Source: Monosporascus cannonballus | Lineage: Eukaryota > Ascomycota > Sordariomycetes > Xylariales | Direction: 5' to 3' | NCBI GenBank assembly: GCA_004154925.1 | Contig: QJNS01000088.1 | Location: 124,001-188,000 of the forward strand | Length of the DNA stretch: 64,000 bases | Part shown: piece after piece, positions 13,141 through 26,150 of the stretch | Layout of the letters: every line of letters begins with the position of its first letter | How positions within the stretch are numbered: position 1 is the first letter of the stretch | The notes under the pieces: model-generated | Told to the model about the DNA's origin: nothing | The model's database searches: none | The model's input: only the letters and a program-made list of their open reading frames with translations | Program-made: the position numbers and the translations under genes

Positions 13141-13556
13141 TATAACGGCTAGGTGATTTAACTAATGATTAAATCTAAGTCGTATAGATTTATATTAATA
13201 GAATTATTATAAGAATTTAAATAATTAATATAATATCGTATTATATTTTGTAATACCAAAAATATTTTAAATAACGACTTATTATTTTGAATTATTATTA
13301 TTTAAATTATAAAAATAATAAACGTATATATTTTTATCTAAGTTTACTGTATTTTGACTGGTTTTAAAGTATTTAATTACTTAAGTCCCTTTAAACCATT
13401 TTAAGTTTTCCGCGGTTCGGCTGGCTTAACGTCCTTATACCAATGATAACGTTTAAGCTCATTAAGCCAATTACATAACTTTTTGGCCATAGTCGGAGCT
13501 TATGTTTTCTAGAACTCCGACCGTTTTTAAAAGACTAAAATCGTTAGGTCATAATA
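13141..13556 (-). repeat. 3' LTR of element C
   Basis: 416 bp on the left side of the element (its 3' end, since it is read on the minus strand). It starts TATAACGGCTAGG (TG mutated to TA) and ends GGTCATAATA. It is collinear with 19690-20104. Confidence 0.85.
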
Positions 13557-16500
13557 CGATTTTCCCTTTTTAAGATTTTTGTCTTTAAAGATTAATTGTT
13601 CGTTTTATTAGTTTTGGTAAATAATTTTCCTTTTTTCATACATATTATGTCGGGTCGTATTGAAAAACATCGTTTTCGCCAGCGCGTTAACGTTTTAAAT
13701 TTTTTAGAACGTATTAATTATTTCGATTTATTATGTCGTCGAACCTTTCTTATTTATGTTACAAGTTTAAAAATAAAATTTACAAACTTTATTATAATTC
13801 GGGAAAATATACGCGTTATACCGAGCACGGAGGCCTTTACGACCTTTTTAGTCCTTCCGAATTTGAACATAATAAACTTGTTATAAAAAAGGATTATTTG
13901 GAGCTGAAAAAAAGTATTACTGAAAAAAAATTACTGAAAGCTTAATAAGGTTTAAACGAATTATTTAGCCGTTTAAGTTGTTTATAAAAATAAAATAAAC
14001 TTTTTTGTAATTATAGTATAAAGATATTTCGTTGAGATGTCTAGGGCGCGGAGGTTATAAAAAATTTAAGCGTTTAAAAAAGGAGCAATAATAATTAAAG
14101 GCTGCTGTTATAGTTATTACATTAATACAGGCCGCGCTCCTAGCCGGCTGGTCTAAGGTTAATATTATCGATTAGTCAATTATTAATTAGGACGCGCTCG
14201 TCGTTATCGATAAAAGTTCTTTAATAGGCGCTGGGCGTTAATAAGATTTTTGGCGGGTTTTTAGGTATTTTTGAAATTTAGATACTTTTTTTATTTAATT
14301 AAGTACTAAATAAATCCGTTTTTTTATTTCAAGTATTTTTTCCAACTTATATGATTATTCGTTTGCTATTTCCATATCCTTTTGTCTTTTGCGTATTATA
14401 ATAGTATTTGTCGTTAATTCGAACAAAGAAATATGAAAAACTGGATAGAGTTTAACCTTAAGTAAAAATTCTAGTTAGCAGTTATTTTTTGAAATTCTTT
14501 TAGCGATTTTATATGGATCGATATATTTGAAATCGAGTTTTTTGCTGGGTCGTTTTGTTTGAATATTTTTTGTGGCTAAAAGAACTATATCCCCCTTTTT
14601 GAAGGTCAATCTTTTTAACCTTTTCTGGTTATAATATTTACTTATCTGGTAACGTACGAATTTTAATTCTGTTTTTATTTTTTGATATAGTGGTTTAAGC
14701 TATTCTGAAATAAGTATTACCTTAATATTAATTGAACTGTTATCGCGTATTTCTTTGTAAATTTCTGAAATAAAATCGAAATTAACGTTTGTAAGTATTA
14801 TTTCGATATTTTTATAATACTTGGTATTATAAGTTAATTAAACAATAGGTAGTTTTTTAACCTAATTATTTAGTTCGTAATTAATGTAATATCGTATGTA
14901 GGTTTTTAAAGTTTAGTTCGTTCGTTTTATTTATTCACCTGTTTATAGTTTAAAAAAGCTAGATAATTTGTAATTTAAGCCGGTTTATATTATAAGGCCT
15001 TGTTAAAACTTAGATGCAAATATTAATTATTTATTTAAAATAATCTTTACTAGTAGTCTATATATATTAAAAATATGTTTGAAAAAATATATTTTATTTA
15101 TTCGCCGTTTGTATCTTTATAATATGGTAAAAAATAGAAAATTTTGTAAATCGAGCGACTACAACGAAAATGCTAACGTAATACATTTTTGTAACGGGAC
15201 ATTTTTAATATAAAAAGTTTAGTAATAAAGTTAAATATAATTGCATACTATAATCATTTTACGATTAATAATAGCTGTAATTTTCTGTAAGACTTATATC
15301 GTCGTATTTTAATCTTATTATAAAAATTATATTGTTATCGTATTTTTTAAATTATTATTTTTATTTTAGAAAAGAAATATGTACGTTAACATCGTTTGAA
15401 AGTTTTGTAGATCCTTGGATATTTATATAACTGATATATATATTTTTTTTGTACCAGATTTTTCTAGTATTCCTTTAAAACTTATATTTTATTTATTTGT
15501 GGTTTTCTGAGAGATTATCGTTATACTGCTGGATTCTTTGATAGATATCAAGGGGTACTGCCCGAATTGCTGTAATTTGTCGGAAATATAAATATCTTTC
15601 TGTAATAATATTAAAAATTATATTGTTAATTTTGATTAATTCTTTTTCGAAATTTGATTACTTATTTAAAGTATCGGCTTTGCCGTTTTTTGAGCCCTTT
15701 TTGTGAATAATAACGAAGTTAAAATTTGCCAATTTCTTTACGTATTTTAATTATCGTTTTGTAAGTTTTCTAGTCGTGGTAAAACGAGTAAAATTTTTAT
15801 AATCTGTATAAACCTTAATCTGGTGAAAATTTCTCTTTAGAAAATATTTAAATTTTCGGAATACCATAATAATGGCTATGAATCTTTTTATTTGAAATAC
15901 CATAATTAAATTCGGCTTTTTTTAATTTGTATAAAAAATATAATAAGATGTAATATGCCTTAATTATTACGCTATCCAATTATTGCGCTTAACGCGTAAT
16001 CCGAAACATTGATTTTTAGTTTAATAGGACGTATTAGATCGTACATAATTAATATTGGCTCGTTAAAAATTACATCTTTAGTTTTTTGAAATGTTTTTCT
16101 ATTTTGGGCGTTTATTTAAATTCTTTTTTTTCGTAAAATTAATTAGCGGTATAGTTATTTTGCTAAAGTTCCGAATAAATTTTCTATAATAATTAACGAA
16201 TCCAAAAAATGCTTATACCTTTTTAACCGTAGTTAGCGTCTGGTATTTTATAACTGTAACGATTTTTTTTAGTTTTATCTTAATATATTTTAAAGTAATA
16301 ATTTGTTCTAGATATTTTATTTTCTATGCGTGAAATTGATTTTCTTTTGCCTCAATAAGCAGCCTTACGTCTTATAAAACTTAAAGAACTTTATAAATAT
16401 ATCTTGTATGTACTTTTTCCTTTTCCGAGAAAATAAAAATGTTGTCGAGATAGCAAATACGAAAATATCGAGATATTCTCGTACTACATAGTTAATCATT

Positions 16501-19500
16501 TGTGAGAAGATTATTGGTACGTTCGTAAGTCCTATTAATATAATCAAATACTTAAATAATCCGTATTTCGTCCTAAAATTTATTTTTTATTCGTATTTCT
16601 TTAATTTTTATAAGGTTATATCTATTTTTGAAATCGAATATTGTAAATTATTTAATTCCGTAAAGTCGGTTTTTTATTTCTATAATTAGGGGTAATAATA
16701 TTTAATCTTTAATAATAATATCGTTTAGTTATTAATAATTAATTATAAATCGTAATTTTTCGTTTTTCTTTAATACGAAAAATATAAGATTTTTTATTAA
16801 TAGCTTAAAAGGTTAAATCCATTCTTTTTGTAACCAATCTTTTAAGTATTTTCTGAAACCGCGTAATTCGTTTTTGCTGAAATTATAAGTAAGGTAAAAC
16901 TTTGTCGAAGATCTTTTTAAGGATTATTTTATAACTTTATTTGCTATATTCGGATAATTTCGTATCGAATTTTTTCCTGAAAAGTTACTTATATCGGTGG
17001 TATTATAATAACATATTAATTAGATTTTTTGATTTTTGGAGTTGTTATTTTAAATCGTTATTTAGTTATCTTAGTTTCGTTTTAATAATAATAATAATAA
17101 TACGTCGTATTTTTTTCTAATGCCTATTTTTTTTCTTATGTTTTGTCCTTTTAAGTAATAAGATATTTGTCGTATCTTTATGTCTGCATTTGTTGTTATT
17201 TTCGATCGAATATTAAGATTTCTATTTTTTTCTTTTTTGTCTATTAACGAGATATAAGGCAAACCTTATTTAGCTAGTGCTTTTATTAATTAAGATTTTG
17301 TACTAGCGTATCCATAATAATCCTAAAATTATATAGTAATTCTTAAGTGGAACGATATCGAAATTAATTATCTAGTATCATTTTTAGATAAAACTTTCGA
17401 AATAATTAATTTTGCGTATAATTTTCCCGTTATCGTAAACGAATTCCTAACCTTCGATATTCGTAGTTATATAAGGTTCCAACTTATATGTTTATAGTAA
17501 TCTAAGCCTATTAATTACGTTTAGTATAATATAATTTTCGTTTAAAATTTCGTAATTTATTATTGCGATATATTAATACGTTCCAATTCGTAGACTTAAA
17601 GTAATAAGATTATTAACGACTTTTATCGTCGCATTTAAAGCCTTTGTTTAAAAGTTTCTTTTAATTTCTTTGAATTTCGTTATCTTACGACTTTTTTATA
17701 GGTAATCTTTTTCTTTTAAATTTTATTCGAATTTATTAAGTTTTATTTGCATTTTTATATACAGCGCGTTAAATTGCTACATTTGTCGTTATTATCGGCG
17801 TATTAATTTTTCGAGCTATATTAATTATTTTTGGTTTTATAGTAATTTTTTCGCTTATTAGATAAATTATTTTTTTTATAATTTCGACCGTATCCCATTA
17901 TGCGTCGTACTAATTGTTGTTCCAAAGTTCGTCTATAAATTAACGTACTTTTTAATAACTTGTTTTTCGTGAAAGTTTATGATAAATATTAATTAAAAAG
18001 GAAAATTTATCTTAATCTTTGAGTGATTTTTTTTATTATATACTAAATTAACTTTTTTTCCGTTTGATAATTATACTATTCGTAATAACAAAAAGGGTTT
18101 TCTTATAGATATTATTTTCTTTTAGGTCAGTTTCTTATTTTAGCCAACTGGCGAATATCATTTTCAAAGGTTATGAATTAAATAAAAATATCGATATTAT
18201 TATGTATTGTTTTTGTTATTTCCGATTCGGTTTGGAAAATCGAATCCTTTATAATATATACGAATAATCCTTTCATAAATATATTGTTTTTAATTTTCGT
18301 AATTAGGATATTTTCGTCGTCGACAATATATAGTATATATTCTACCCTATCGATCAAGGGTTCCGAAACCGATTTTGTTTTTATTTAATTTTAATATTTT
18401 TGTAATTATTCTTATAGTTATTTTTGTTATAATCGTTATGCTTATCGAATTAATTTTTTTTGGTTTTGCGTATTCTCTGTTAAAGTTTTCGCCGTAAAGG
18501 ACTTGGTACGTACTTAGGCCGAATTATATTAATAAATTTGCTTTCGGTTTTTAATTTTTTCTAGATTATCTCTCGGATACGGCTTTTCAATTATTCTAAC
18601 GAAGTTTTTTAAGTGTCTTGTACCATGTTGCCTTATACCTTATTCTATTGTAATTGAAATATTTGGTTTAGCTCTAATTCTTTTTATAAATGGCTCTTAG
18701 TTCTATAAGTTTTAGTTCCGTGCCGTAAAAAATATTATTACGTCGAAAAATATTGATATTGGCCGTATATTAAGTTTTATTATTATATTTTTTTTTGGTA
18801 CCTTTAATACGCCAGACATACTGTCGATCATTAAATTTGATTATTATAGCGATATAATCTGATAAATAATTAGGCCGATTAAATTTAAAACGTTTTTTTG
18901 TATTTCCTTTTTTAAGCTATCGAAAAATTTAATTATTAATGCTTTTTATCTCCAGTTTAACTTAGACGTTAATTAAACGAACGTATTATTATAATTAAAT
19001 GTTAATTCCCTTTATCGTAATTATTAAATCTGTATTTCGGCATTTATTTTTTTTATTCATTATTCCGAAAATTTTCGTTAATGCTTATTTAAATTATTTG
19101 TAATTGTTATATATTCGTATTATTTCCGAATTTTATTTTTCTATTAATAAAATAATATATATTTTTATATCGGGCTCGAACCAAATAACTGTATTTTCGA
19201 CAAATCGTCCGATTGCAAATTTAATTTATATAATAAGCGTAATTAATTAAATGAGGAAATACTCGAAATATATTTGGTATTAAGTTAAAAATAATTATAA
19301 TTTGATTAAAGTTTCGTCTAAAAATTCTAAATTAAAAAGTTTAAAAACTTTTTCTATTTTTTGATAGAATTTAGCTAAATAACTTGATTTGTTTAAAGGG
19401 CTTTTCAGTTTTAGAAGTTTTTTTTCTCTAGCTTTTTATCAGCGATTTAAAAGGACCTTATAAAATTATTATTATTTTTCTTAAACTGAAAAATGCATTT

Positions 19501-19689
19501 ATTTATAATATCTAGGCGTCAAAAACTGTTTTGCGAAAAAGGCGAAACTGTTCCTTTTTTCGGATTTTATTCCGATATCCGAGTTATCAGAAATCTAGTA
19601 AATGGATTATTCGGACTGCTTGCTAATAAATATAATGTCCGCGATATTGCTTAAAGTTTAACAATATTACTAAGCAAACATTTGTAACG

Positions 19690-20104
19690 TATAACGGCTA
19701 AGTAATTTAATTAATTATTAAACCCAAATTATACGGATTTATATTAATAAAAATCTCATAAAAATTTAAATAATAAATACAAAATTATATTACGTTTTAT
19801 AATACGAAAATATTTTAAATAACGAATTATTATTATAAATTATTATTATTTTAATTATAAAAATAATGAACGTATATATTTTTATCTGGGCTTAACGTAT
19901 TTTGGCTAATTTAAAAATATTTAATTACTTAAGTCCCCTTAAGCCCCTTTAAACCTTCCGCCGTTCGGCTGGCTTAACGTCCTTAAACCAATAGTAACGT
20001 TTGAGCCCATTAAGCTAATTACGTAACTTCTTGGCCACAGTCGGAGCTTGTGTCTTCTGGGACTCTGACCGTCCTTGAAAGGCCAAGACCGTTAGGTCAT
20101 AACA
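19690..20104 (-). repeat. 5' LTR of element C
   Basis: 415 bp. It ends GACCGTTAGGTCATAACA; its complement is the canonical TGTTATGACC element start. It is less AT-shifted over the last 180 bp than the left copy. Confidence 0.85.
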
Positions 20105-21971
20105 GTAAAGGTAAGGCGGAAAGCTTTTGTAAAGGGACGTTTTACCGTTACCGGGCAAAATTAATAGGAAAATAAGCCTTCCGGAAACGATGAAAATAAC
20201 GAAATGGAAGTGGATTGTATCGTTGTACGTTTTACTTAGTATGGAATCAATTAATGAAGTGGTTGTTAAGATATTGTTATTTGAATGGAGAGGTTGTTAT
20301 GGCGATGGCTTCAAATTGGGTGGAGCGTTAATGGGGTGGAGCGCGGATGGGGGGGTCATCTTAATTCTGGGTCCAACGTTAGGTGCAAATTGGTGCATAC
20401 GATTGGTCCGTCTCCAAGACCCCTGCTAATGCCCTGCAGCTCTCCTCACCCTCCTTTTTCATCACGGTATTCTTTCCGCTCCAGCCATCATCGTGCCTCT
20501 GTACCGCATATGCCCATCCGTCGTGCTGCAAATGGACGTCTACGCAGATTTTAGTGACAGTCTCGCCGCTTCTCGTCATGCTCTTCGACATTGAGGTTCT
20601 CTGGTATATCAGGTGGCGCCTGCTCAACAAGGTATCTACGGGGCGAATCATCCGTGGCCACGAGGAATACAGGCCCTTCCCGATAAAGGTCCGGTGGGCA
20701 ATGATTTCTCCCCATGAGTGGCCCCTGCGTCGCCCGGACCTTGAAGATACCTTGACTATCGACCTATCATGTTTGAAACAACTTGTCGGGTCTTCCCGCC
20801 ATGCAGGCACTCGAGGGTGGACTAAGGGGGGAAGAGCGCGCCAGATAAGGCGAGACTCGTAGTTCAATAACGAGGACTTGCTAGGGGATCTTAGTGAGGA
20901 TGCAGGTGACGCGCAGAAGATATCATCGTATGGCGTAACTTGCGGCTACAGATTAGTCGGTGGACGGTCCGTCATGCTTATTGAATAGAGCCAAGGATCT
21001 CTGAGCCTGAGCAATCTCCATTTGCGCTTGATAAAGTGTCGAGAATAATACATCCTGTTGGTCGCTCTGTCTATCGAGCACAGGCAACAAGGTAAGGAGT
21101 GAAGATGAAGGTTTAAATACCCCCTTTCCATGGTTCTGGGCTCGGCCTCAACGGCTTGTCATAGATCTGGACTTCCAAGTTCCGAGGTTGCTTTTGACGC
21201 GCTTTCTCACTGTGTAGTATTCCGCATCATTCTGTCTTTGTAAGCGCTTTTCAGTTTTCCACGGCATTGGTGATCAGAAAGTTCAGCCGCGTATAATTCA
21301 GTTCGAGAAAAAAGAAAACTCGTATTGGAATGCGGTAATTTGCCGGGAGTGAATCGATTGTGGGCTCCCAATCTGCATTGAACACGGTCTTCCCGGGCAC
21401 CCGTCTCTTCCTCAGGTCGGTCAAACCGACATCTCGGAAACTAGGGGCCAAGTCCGGTTTATTCTTGCTAATCTTCTCCGCCAATCCTGACAGTGCCCTG
21501 AAGCCTGCCGCTTAAGTCGTATAAGACCGTATTCACCCAATCTTCTTAAATGTTTACTAGGCCCACGGATTAGCCGGAACCACCACTAACTGCACTGGTG
21601 ATGTGCTGTTAACCTCGTGAAATTTACTTGGCCGTTATTGGTTGAATCCTGCTTTAAACGTCACCTTAGCAGACCCCTGACTGTACGCTATCGTGTATTT
21701 GACGTATGTAATCGTCAGCCTCTGGTCATGACAGCTGAACCGCCCTTATATCCAATGGCTACGATAAGGAAATTGAATAGTTGGCACTTGATTAGCAATA
21801 ACCTGCTTAATGCAATCGCTAACAATGCAGGTCTATGACTCCTATCTCCGTACAGTAATATGCCTTCTGTGATTATAACATAGATATTCAGAGGTGGCTT
21901 GAGCTGGACCCTCATGATAACACGCTCCAGTGGTCTTGTGGTAAATCCTACAAACCGTCTGCTCCTAAAAG
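20105..21971. other. Gene-poor GC-balanced region, no confident gene
   Basis: Begins with the GTAAA target duplication of element C. Overlapping open frames on both strands at 20379-20867 (about 160 codons each way) match nothing I recognise and look like antisense shadows without a convincing gene model. A minus-strand frame at 21251-21484 (77 codons, starting MAEKISKNKPDLAPSFRDVG) has a protein-like beginning but no family I can name, and could be an exon or a relic. No RNA gene or terminator was seen. Confidence 0.45.
20325..20363 (+). repeat. 39-bp repeat, copy 2
   Basis: Matches the reverse complement of 11469-11507 at 35 of 39 positions. It follows a partial self-duplication: GGGTGGAGCG occurs twice within about 30 bp. 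It lies 220 bp outside element C. Confidence 0.7.
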
Positions 21972-22808
21972 TTACAGTTTAAATTGCTTGGCTACCTCGA
22001 TCCCCTCCGCCAAAGTGCCAACCCGGGCATCTATCGCGTAGCCCTCGGCCTCCAGCTTCTTGCATTCCTCGTACAGTTTCGTCAGCGGCACCAGGAAGAC
22101 CTCGATAAACTCGTTCTCCTCCAGCTCCGGCCTGAGATCCTGGTTCTCCGGCAGATTCATGTCGATGGTGACGTGCACCATGCGCAGGTTCGTGTTGCAG
22201 AACCCAGGATCTAGTGTTCCTGACGGTCAGCACAAACACTACGGTGCCCCGCGGTAATCCCCTCTTCGCCGCAAGGAAGACAGAAAAGAGGAAGACCGAC
22301 TCACCGTTGAACATTACCGGCGTCGTCTCGGCGACCTTCCCCACGTAGCCCGTCTCCTCCTTCAGCTCCCGGACCGCGGCCTCCTCGGCGGTCTCGCCCT
22401 CGTCAATCAGGCCGGCGGGGACCTCGACGCACACCTTGTCCACCGGCGGCCGGTACTGCTTCTGCAGGATGATCTCCGGGCCCGTGGGCTTCTCGACGAC
22501 GGCCAGGATGCCGACCCCGTCGATGTCGCTGTTCCGTGGTCTCGTCCGCCGCTCGGCCGACTCCCAGAGCCGGCTCTTCCCCTTGGGGTCGCGGTACTCG
22601 ATCCTTGAAACCCGCCATCAGCCGACTTTTCCTTACGTCCCGATAGCCTCATTCTTTCCACTGCTGCGGCCTACTTCACCAGTTTTGTCCACACCGCCTC
22701 CTCGTTTGACTGGTGCAGACTTTAGTTCATGTGGTGTCCCAAGCTGGGTGTTTAGATGATACGTACAAGGGGCGCCGTGGAAAGAACCTTCGCTTTCGTG
22801 TTTGACAT
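21972..22808 (-). CDS. Nudix hydrolase, Ysa1-like ADP-sugar pyrophosphatase
   Basis: It is predicted to hydrolyse ADP-ribose and related nucleoside-diphosphate sugars to AMP and the sugar phosphate in the cytosol. The Nudix box GX5EX7REUXEEXGU is complete (GLIDEGE..RELKEETGY, coded at about 22420-22350), preceded by ILAVVEKPTGPEIILQKQYR. Downstream, PGFCNTNLRMVHVTIDM and ENEFIEVFLVPL are the usual Ysa1/NUDT5 C-terminal blocks. An 85-bp intron at 22220-22304 (GTGAGT..CAG) joins MFNG to TLDPGF in frame. The probable first exon is 22808-22767 (MSNTKAKVLSTAPL, donor GTACGT). I could not fix the junction into the segment that reads IEYRDPKGKSRLWESAER (about 22600), so one or two small exons are unresolved, or a lesion exists there. 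The stop is at 21972-21974. The catalytic core looks intact. Confidence 0.82.
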
Positions 22809-23249
22809 GGCTTCCCTTGCGATTGTGAGATGTGTTGGGTTTGTCGAGGATTAAAGGGGACGCAAGTGCTATGAGGGATGGAAGTACCTTTAACTCACAA
22901 TCAATTACGGCAGGTACTTACGCTTGTTTAGGTGGGGCTGTCTTTAATGATTCTATAGTTGCATATTGTTCGATAAGATTTTTGCATAACTAGCACCAAG
23001 TGAAATGGAGGCCAGCGTAACACCTTTAAACGTCATGGGTGAAGGAATATGTCATGTGGTCCATAAAGCGCTGTACCCCTAGTGGACGCGCCCAAGAAAT
23101 ATGTCAAGCCCATGTATAATGCTATTCCGGTAAGGAGGAGAGACTGTTGTGTTGTAGATGGTAGGGACTTGGTAAAAAGCATGACACGGCCAGTAGCATC
23201 GCGTCTCGCCATCCCGGGACTACAAACTGGCCCAAGGATCCTAGAGCAC
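22809..23249. other. Intergenic spacer
   Basis: Holds the presumed promoter of the Nudix gene (upstream of 22808, minus strand) and the decayed 3' end of the NmrA-like pseudogene. No independent open frame or RNA gene is recognised. Confidence 0.5.
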
Positions 23250-24188
23250 CCACGGCGACTTTCGTCCAGTGTCCAGTTAGGCGAGCCCAGCTCCTCGTTC
23301 ATGATTCGGCCATGCTCCTTCTCCAGATGGCCATCGAATCATCCCGTTACGAACCCAGTCTCGATCAGTGCAACAGTAGCAACTTGGTCACCATTCCGCA
23401 CTGCGTCCTGCTTCTCTTCGATCAAAGCTCGACTGTCCACGTTCTCCATCTTGTACTCCACTCCTTGGGCTTTCTCGATGGCTTCGAGTAGCCGCTTCTG
23501 AGTGATAGCGAAATCGCTTAGATACATGTTGGTGTTCTTGGTCTCTTCCAGCTTCTTCAGTGCCCTCACTAGACCAGCAGCTATGTTTCCTCGGTTGTAC
23601 CGGAGAAATAGCCCTCGCCGTCGTCCCTTCAGACTAGTCGGCTACCAGAACGTTCTTTTGCCAAAGAGAAGTCTTACCAGAACATAAACCGCCTCTCCTT
23701 CATGCGTATTCCCAAGAAATCATGCGACATGCTCCATTTGAGCCACATACCCCACGAGATGCTCATCCACTCGATCGCGCCCTCCTCGGCCTTGGCGCGC
23801 AAGTATCCCCGGACCTTCCCCTTCTAGTGGAAGACGTAGTTTAGGGCATGGGCGTCTGGTCGCAAGTTTAATCACCTGTACTCTGAGGGGACGTGTCGCC
23901 GAACCCGGGCGGTGATGGCAGCGTCTACCATGCGAAACTGGTCCGCCACTGATAGGGAGGTCATGTAGTTGACGATCACACCCTGGGCCCTGAATGCCGC
24001 AACCAGCTCATCTGTCGAATAAGAATCCGCGATCGTGGTGACTTCGGATTGGCCGGCAGCCCTGCCTTGGAAGAGTGGCATTGCAGGACCGTCGAGATGA
24101 AGCTGGGTTCTTATTGGAGGGCCTCGAGCACGACGCTGCCAATCGACCCGCTAGCTCCGATGAGGAGAATATTCCTGAGGGCAGTCAT
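23250..24188 (-). pseudogene. NmrA-like / isoflavone-reductase-family NAD(P)-binding protein, pseudogene
   Basis: The start at 24188 gives MTALRNILLIGASGSIGSVV, a Rossmann-fold GxxGxxG motif, followed by blocks typical of the fungal NmrA-like reductase family: TTIADSYSTDELVAAFR, VADQFRMVDAAI, RRHVPSEYR, EGAIEWMSISWGMWLKWSM and, after a splice site, DDGEGYFSGTTEENIAAGLVRALKKLEE. It ends near NEELGSPNWTLDE. An intron of the form GTAAGA..AAG lies at about 23680-23630. Family members are NAD(P)H-dependent oxidoreductases or redox-sensing regulators. Lesions: a stop after the first 23 codons with a frame change, TGA after SEYR, TAG before KGKVRGYLRAK, and TGA after ETGFVTG. Intact family proteins are about 300 residues, so nearly the whole gene is present but broken. 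Confidence 0.85.
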
Positions 24189-26150
24189 AGGAATGAACGG
24201 TTATTCGACCCTGGTCGAATGCTGCAGGTTCACGTATGGCCCGAACACAGGGCTCTTGACAGCAGATGCTCCAGATGGACCGGCTGGCTATGGAAGACAG
24301 CTCCTGAGCGACAGACCATTTTATATGCTTTTTTGTACGAGCCGTCCAGTTCGTCATTCTCATCAATGATTGCAACATTGCTCTGGTAATACTGAATATC
24401 TAATTGGGGAGACTTCGTGCTTCGACATATTCGAATGGTGCTTAATCAGCGTTCCCTCGACTTGCAGCTGCAGCGTATGGGATTAGTGAAAATTTGCTCC
24501 GACCAGATTCTTCATGTCGAGTGTTTTAAGAACGGGCTTGTGGGCCCTTAGATTGGTAGGTACCACGAACCCTCGAATGACTAGTACGTAAACCATATCG
24601 CATCTTCATGACGCATCCCTGTTCTGTGATTTCTCCTTGGGGATGCTTGGCGACGGCTCCTATGGTTATCTGTGTTCTTGAAGGGAACTCTTGAAGACGC
24701 GGGTATGGGTTTTTATGCACTCTTGCGGGGAAAGTAGATCAGGGCCAGAAAACGCTAGCAGGGATGTTGCATTTTGCAGCACTGAAGTTACCAGGCAACA
24801 CTGTCTAATTAGAAGAACATTCATCACTGTAGGAAAGTGAATAGTCTAAATTGGATAGGGTACCTAGGTATTTAGGCCGTGTAAATTGAGCGCGGTTGTC
24901 CCGGCCCATTCAATGTTCTGGAATGTCTTTGGATCTAGTCCTTCAAGCAATGACGTCTTGCATGAGGCTACACCCATGCTGCTTGGTGTTGGAATAGCAG
25001 GGGGGGTGGGGGTGGGGGAGGGACAATCTTGAGTTGATACGCGCGACACCACTTCCCAATCTATTACACTTTAAGCCAAACCACAAAAGCAAAATCGCAT
25101 GTGTCCAACCAAGATAGCTGGATCTGCCTTAGCTGCTGCTCGTACAAGTATGTACCCACGGATGCTTGGATGTATCTATGGTAGGCACCTAGGTACCTAC
25201 ACATGGAATATATTTACTACAAGCCATTGAAGGTACTAGGTCGGTTATCAATTGCATGCGCTAAACGTCATTGGTACATATTTAGATGGATCTAATGCAT
25301 AGAACGTACATATGCAGGCAGCCTCATCCCATTTTATCTGCCCAGATGGGAATTACTAGAAAACTGGTAAGTCTAAATACGTACCTACGTAGGTATTAGG
25401 TATTGCACATGCGTCTGCAGCCTCGTCTCCGGGCCATTCTGATTTCTTGGGCAACTAACTACTAAGTTACTGCTCTCGCTCAGCCTGCCTTCAATGTCTA
25501 AAATCCACATCCAATCTGACATACGATGAAGGCGACCGAGGGTCTAGTGGTCTAACCTTAAGACCTACCCGTCTGCCCTGCACATTTCACCACCGTCCCC
25601 ACCAAAAAAACGCCATAGCCTGCCTCGCCTCTGGCCGGAACATTGCCCAAAGTCAAGGCCTCCCTTTCTTGCGCCAGGTCCTTTCATCCTCTCATTTTAC
25701 TTTCGCATTACTTTCTTTTCCCTAATGCGTCTTTGTCCTTCTCTACGCAAGCACTGCAACCCGACAAATGCCCGGTTGTCATGCTGCTTGACCATTTCTG
25801 ATTTCTGATTTGATCCGAGGGATATCTTCTCAAGGCTCCTTTCCATCCGGTCGCATCTAGAGAGCGAGTGCTTCCTGCCCGAGGCGGCAATTTCCTTTTC
25901 CTTCCGTATAAAAGAAATAGGCAGTCCGCCCGGCTGAACTGTCTATCTCTTCTCGCACATTTTTGCGACGAGAAGGGTCTTCCCATAACCTGCAAATCGC
26001 CCATCTACTTACGAGGTTTCCTAAGCACAGTGCAACCAGGCTAGACGGAGCCTTGCATCCAATATACGGGCGCATTGTCTTACGGTAACCACAGAATTTC
26101 TACCGTCAGCCACTGCATTCTCTTCTCGCCCTGTTTGCCCGTGATCCATC
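24189..26150. other. Long intergenic region upstream of the SNF2 gene
   Basis: No convincing gene. Small open frames are short and unlike known proteins. It holds a G-rich tract (listed separately) and, at about 25130-25420, many copies of TAGGTAC/ACCTAGG-type words, common in promoters and spacers of these fungi. The pyrimidine-rich stretch at 25560-26150 is a plausible promoter and 5' UTR for the plus-strand gene starting at 26151. Confidence 0.5.
25000..25022 (+). other. Potential G-quadruplex tract
   Basis: Four G runs of 7, 5, 5 and 3 bases are separated by single T or A bases, satisfying the G3+N1-7 pattern with minimal loops. It lies in the intergenic region about 1.1 kb upstream of the SNF2 gene. 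Confidence 0.6.

Larger units (their letters stand above)
13141..20104 (-). mobile_element. Element C: full-length, RIP-degraded Ty3/gypsy chromovirus with perfect target duplication
   Basis: Two LTRs (13141-13556 and 19690-20104) bound a 6964-bp element. Both flanks read GTAAA (13136-13140 and 20105-20109). On the minus strand, reading through stops, there is a reverse-transcriptase remnant at about 16840-16150 (FKYLIILIGLTNVPIIF followed by INYVVREYLDIFV, then [12 protein letters not shown]). An integrase C-terminal GPY/F-type module lies at about 14660-14470 (YYNQKR, GDIVLLATKNIQTKRPSKKL, PVFHISLFEL). A chromodomain lies at about 14310-14225 (YLIKxKKY, NTxKPAKNLINAQRLL) in which the expected Trp codons are TAA or TAG. 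That order, integrase then chromodomain, defines chromoviruses. The element is inactive. Confidence 0.92.

Noticed and set aside
20379..20867. Overlapping long open frames of about 160 codons on both strands
   Set aside because: Neither translation resembles a known family. They overlap antisense almost completely, and no start context, intron or domain favours either one.
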